Source of the DNA: Planctomycetota bacterium
Lineage (GTDB): Bacteria > Planctomycetota > Phycisphaerae > Sedimentisphaerales > SG8-4
Length of the DNA: 7,712 bases
NCBI GenBank assembly: GCA_030607345.1
Contig: JAUWKC010000073.1
Location: 1-7,712 of the forward strand
Reading direction: 5' to 3'
The position numbers and the translations under genes are program-made. Positions 5,570 through 7,712 of the stretch are shown piece after piece; positions within the stretch are counted from its first letter, which is position 1; each line of letters opens with the position of its first letter. Under the pieces are notes generated by a model, which was given only the letters and a program-made list of their open reading frames with translations, ran no database searches and was not told the origin of the DNA.

Positions 5570-7712
5570 GTGCTCAGCTCAAAACAAATCAGAACCGACT
5601 TCATAGAATTTTTCAGGGATAAAGACCACGAGTTCGTACCCAGCTCGCCCATAGTCCCCTGTGACGACGAGACCCTGCTTTTTGCAAATGCTGGAATGAA
5701 CCAGTTCAAGGACATATTCATCGGGCTTCGCCGGCCGGAATACCGCCGGGTTGTCAACAGTCAGAAGTGTCTGCGGGTCAGCGGCAAACACAACGACCTC
5801 GAAGAAGTGGGCAAGGACACTTATCACCACACTTTTTTCGAGATGTTGGGCAACTGGTCGTTCGACGATTACTTCAAGGCCGAGGCGATTCAGTGGGCGT
5901 GGGAGCTTCTGACAAAAGTCTGGGCGATTGAAGCGAACCGGTTGTGGGTGACTGTCTTCGCCGGAGATGAGCACGACGGCCTGCCCCGGGACAATGAGGC
6001 AGCCGAACTCTGGGCAAAAGTAACTCCAATCCAGGCTAACAGGGTTTTGGCTTTCGGCAGGAAGGATAATTTCTGGGAAATGGGCGAGATGGGTCCGTGC
6101 GGACCATGCAGCGAGATACACATCGACCTCGGCCCGGACAGATGTGACAAGAAAAACGTACCCGGTCATAAGTGCGGCGTTAATGCAGGCTGCGGCAGAT
6201 TCATAGAACTGTGGAACCTGGTTTTCATACAATACAACCGCACCGAAGACGGGAAGCTTAATCCGCTGGGCGCCAAATATGTTGACACCGGCGCCGGGCT
6301 GGAAAGGATCGTCGCGGTACTGCAAAACAAAAGCAGCAATTACGATACCGACCTGTTCACGCCAATAACCGAAGCCATAAGCAGGATAGCCGGCCACGAG
6401 TATGCATCGAGGCCCAACAACAGGGCGGATATCGCCTTTAGGGTCATATCCGACCATATTCGTTCGCTCACCTTCGCGATAACCGACGGCGGTACGCCAT
6501 CCAACGAGGGCAGAGGTTATGTGATTCGCCGAATACTCCGCCGGGCGGCACGCTATGGCAGAGAGCTCGGAATGCACGAGCCTTTTATGTATAAGCTCGT
6601 ACCGGTCGTAGTGCGGTGCCTCGGCGACGCCTTCGGTGAAATAAAGGAAAGAGCAGACTACGTCGCCACGGTTGTCAAATCAGAGGAGGCAAGCTTCGGC
6701 AGGACTCTTGACAGGGGTATCGAAATCTTCAGCGACGCAGCAGAACGAGCGGCAGAAACACCGCGCAAAACCATAAGCGGCGAAGATGCCTTTCAGCTAT
6801 ACGACACGTACGGCTTTCCGCTCGATTTGACCGAGCTTATGGGCCGCGAGCGGGGACTGAAAGTCGACACTGCCAAATTCCAGGAGCTTATGGAGCAGCA
6901 GCGAGAACGTGCAAGGGCAGCGCAGAAGACCGCTTCGGTATTGGCCAATCTTGGTGACGTGGAGCTGCCGGTAACCGAGGACCTCCACAAGTACAATACC
7001 GACAGGTGCGACGGTCGAATCATAGGATACATAGATGAGCAAGGCTTCAAAAACCAGGGGCAGATTCCGGCTGGTGCTGAAGTCGGCGTAGTGCTTGACA
7101 AAACTTGTTTCTACGCCGAAGCAGGCGGGCAGGTCGGAGATTGCGGCCGGCTCGAATCGAGTAAGGCGATATTCACCGTCGAAACCACCACAAAAATAGC
7201 CGACTGCGTTATTCATAAAGGCACCCTTGTCGAAGGTTCTATGAACGTGGGTGAGCAGGTAAAAGCAATCGTCAGCAAGGACAGGGACGCGGTAAAGAAA
7301 AATCACACCGCCACCCATCTGCTTCAATGGGCGCTACAGCAGGTGTTCGGCAAGTCTGTGACACAACAGGGAAGCCTTGTAGGCCCCGACTATCTACGAT
7401 TCGATTTCACCTGTCCTGCGGCCCCGAGCGACGAACAGTTAGGAAGAGTTGAGCGGCTCGTCGGAGAAAAAATTGCCGAAGATTTGCCGGTGACTTCTGT
7501 TGTAATGCCCAGGGCACAGGCCGAAGAACTTGGAGCCATGGCGTTATTCGGAGAAAAATATGGAAACGAGGTCCGCGTTGTGGCTATCGGCGCCGAGAAC
7601 CAGGTGCTGCTTGAGCATGCCTTTAGTCGTGAGTTCTGCGGCGGCACGCACGTGGAAAAACTCGGTTCAATAGGCGGCTTCAAAATAATAAAGCAGGAGA
7701 GCATCTCAGCCG
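5570..7712 (+). CDS. alaS: Alanyl-tRNA synthetase, 3' partial
   Basis: This class II synthetase charges tRNA(Ala) with alanine and hydrolyses mischarged Ser/Gly-tRNA(Ala). The start is GTG 5570, with GAGGA (5556-5560) nine bases upstream. An in-frame stop at 5555-5557 excludes earlier starts, and no ATG lies near. 714 codons are visible without a stop; the family's usual length of roughly 870-880 means the C-Ala domain lies beyond the window. Seen in order: catalytic core with FANAGMNQFKD (38-48), motif 2 HTFFEMLGNWSFDDYF (87-102), GPCGPCSEIH (176-185), motif 3 NEGRGYVIRRILRRAARYG (312-330), and the editing domain with zinc ligands H579-TAT-H583 and C690-GGT-H694. A segment at 187-210 carries C192, H200, C202 and C208, where E. 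coli AlaS has no such cluster. The gene follows recA, an arrangement common in bacteria, though recX is missing. Confidence 0.98.
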   Translation, partial: MLSSKQIRTDFIEFFRDKDHEFVPSSPIVPCDDETLLFANAGMNQFKDIFIGLRRPEYRRVVNSQKCLRVSGKHNDLEEVGKDTYHHTFFEMLGNWSFDDYFKAEAIQWAWELLTKVWAIEANRLWVTVFAGDEHDGLPRDNEAAELWAKVTPIQANRVLAFGRKDNFWEMGEMGPCGPCSEIHIDLGPDRCDKKNVPGHKCGVNAGCGRFIELWNLVFIQYNRTEDGKLNPLGAKYVDTGAGLERIVAVLQNKSSNYDTDLFTPITEAISRIAGHEYASRPNNRADIAFRVISDHIRSLTFAITDGGTPSNEGRGYVIRRILRRAARYGRELGMHEPFMYKLVPVVVRCLGDAFGEIKERADYVATVVKSEEASFGRTLDRGIEIFSDAAERAAETPRKTISGEDAFQLYDTYGFPLDLTELMGRERGLKVDTAKFQELMEQQRERARAAQKTASVLANLGDVELPVTEDLHKYNTDRCDGRIIGYIDEQGFKNQGQIPAGAEVGVVLDKTCFYAEAGGQVGDCGRLESSKAIFTVETTTKIADCVIHKGTLVEGSMNVGEQVKAIVSKDRDAVKKNHTATHLLQWALQQVFGKSVTQQGSLVGPDYLRFDFTCPAAPSDEQLGRVERLVGEKIAEDLPVTSVVMPRAQAEELGAMALFGEKYGNEVRVVAIGAENQVLLEHAFSREFCGGTHVEKLGSIGGFKIIKQESISA

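Noticed and set aside
5579..6577. 332-codon open frame on the - strand
   Set aside because: It lies entirely antisense to alaS, whose class II motifs are clear in the + frame; it is a shadow of a GC-rich gene.

Overview
The window reads as a bacterial chromosome segment. Five housekeeping genes lie on the + strand, with a short AT-rich accessory island between the first two. They are gltX (5' end cut off), a PfkB-family kinase, thpR, recA and alaS (3' end cut off). The protein style suggests a member of the PVC group, most likely Planctomycetota (Phycisphaerae-like). The clues are a GltX with a KLSKR motif followed by a long insertion, and an AlaS with a Cys/His-containing insert before its ELWNLVFIQYNR segment. 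This placement comes from protein style alone and was not tested by a tree.

Layout. Bases 2-1387 are gltX, lacking about its first 75 codons. Bases 1388-2958 are the island. It starts 12 bases after gltX with the N-terminal third of an EcoRV-family type II restriction endonuclease, recognisable to about base 1600 and then broken off. Convergent to it is a two-gene operon on the - strand. This operon encodes a small Xre/Cro-type regulator that looks like a restriction-modification controller (C) protein, coupled by an ATGA overlap to an unrecognised 259-residue protein with a C-terminal Cys cluster. A small acidic + strand ORF diverges from the regulator. No methyltransferase is present. Three sequence lines inside the endonuclease remnant (1441-1620) hold 59 G+C in 180 bases (33%), against 40 in 60 in one line of recA (4681-4740), which fits horizontal acquisition.

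Bases 2965-7712 return to core genes, closely packed on the + strand: PfkB kinase, 15 bases, thpR, 30 bases, recA, 16 bases, alaS. They are probably cotranscribed. The thpR-recA pairing recalls the cinA-ligT-recA operons known from Deinococcus, and recA-alaS adjacency is widespread. No recX is present, and I saw no recognisable LexA/SOS box in the short gaps.

The most interesting part is the island, which looks like a restriction-modification graveyard or hot spot downstream of gltX. An EcoRV-like gene has been cut there, and its 3' part is replaced by a C-protein-type operon whose second gene sits where a restriction enzyme normally would, yet matches no family I know.
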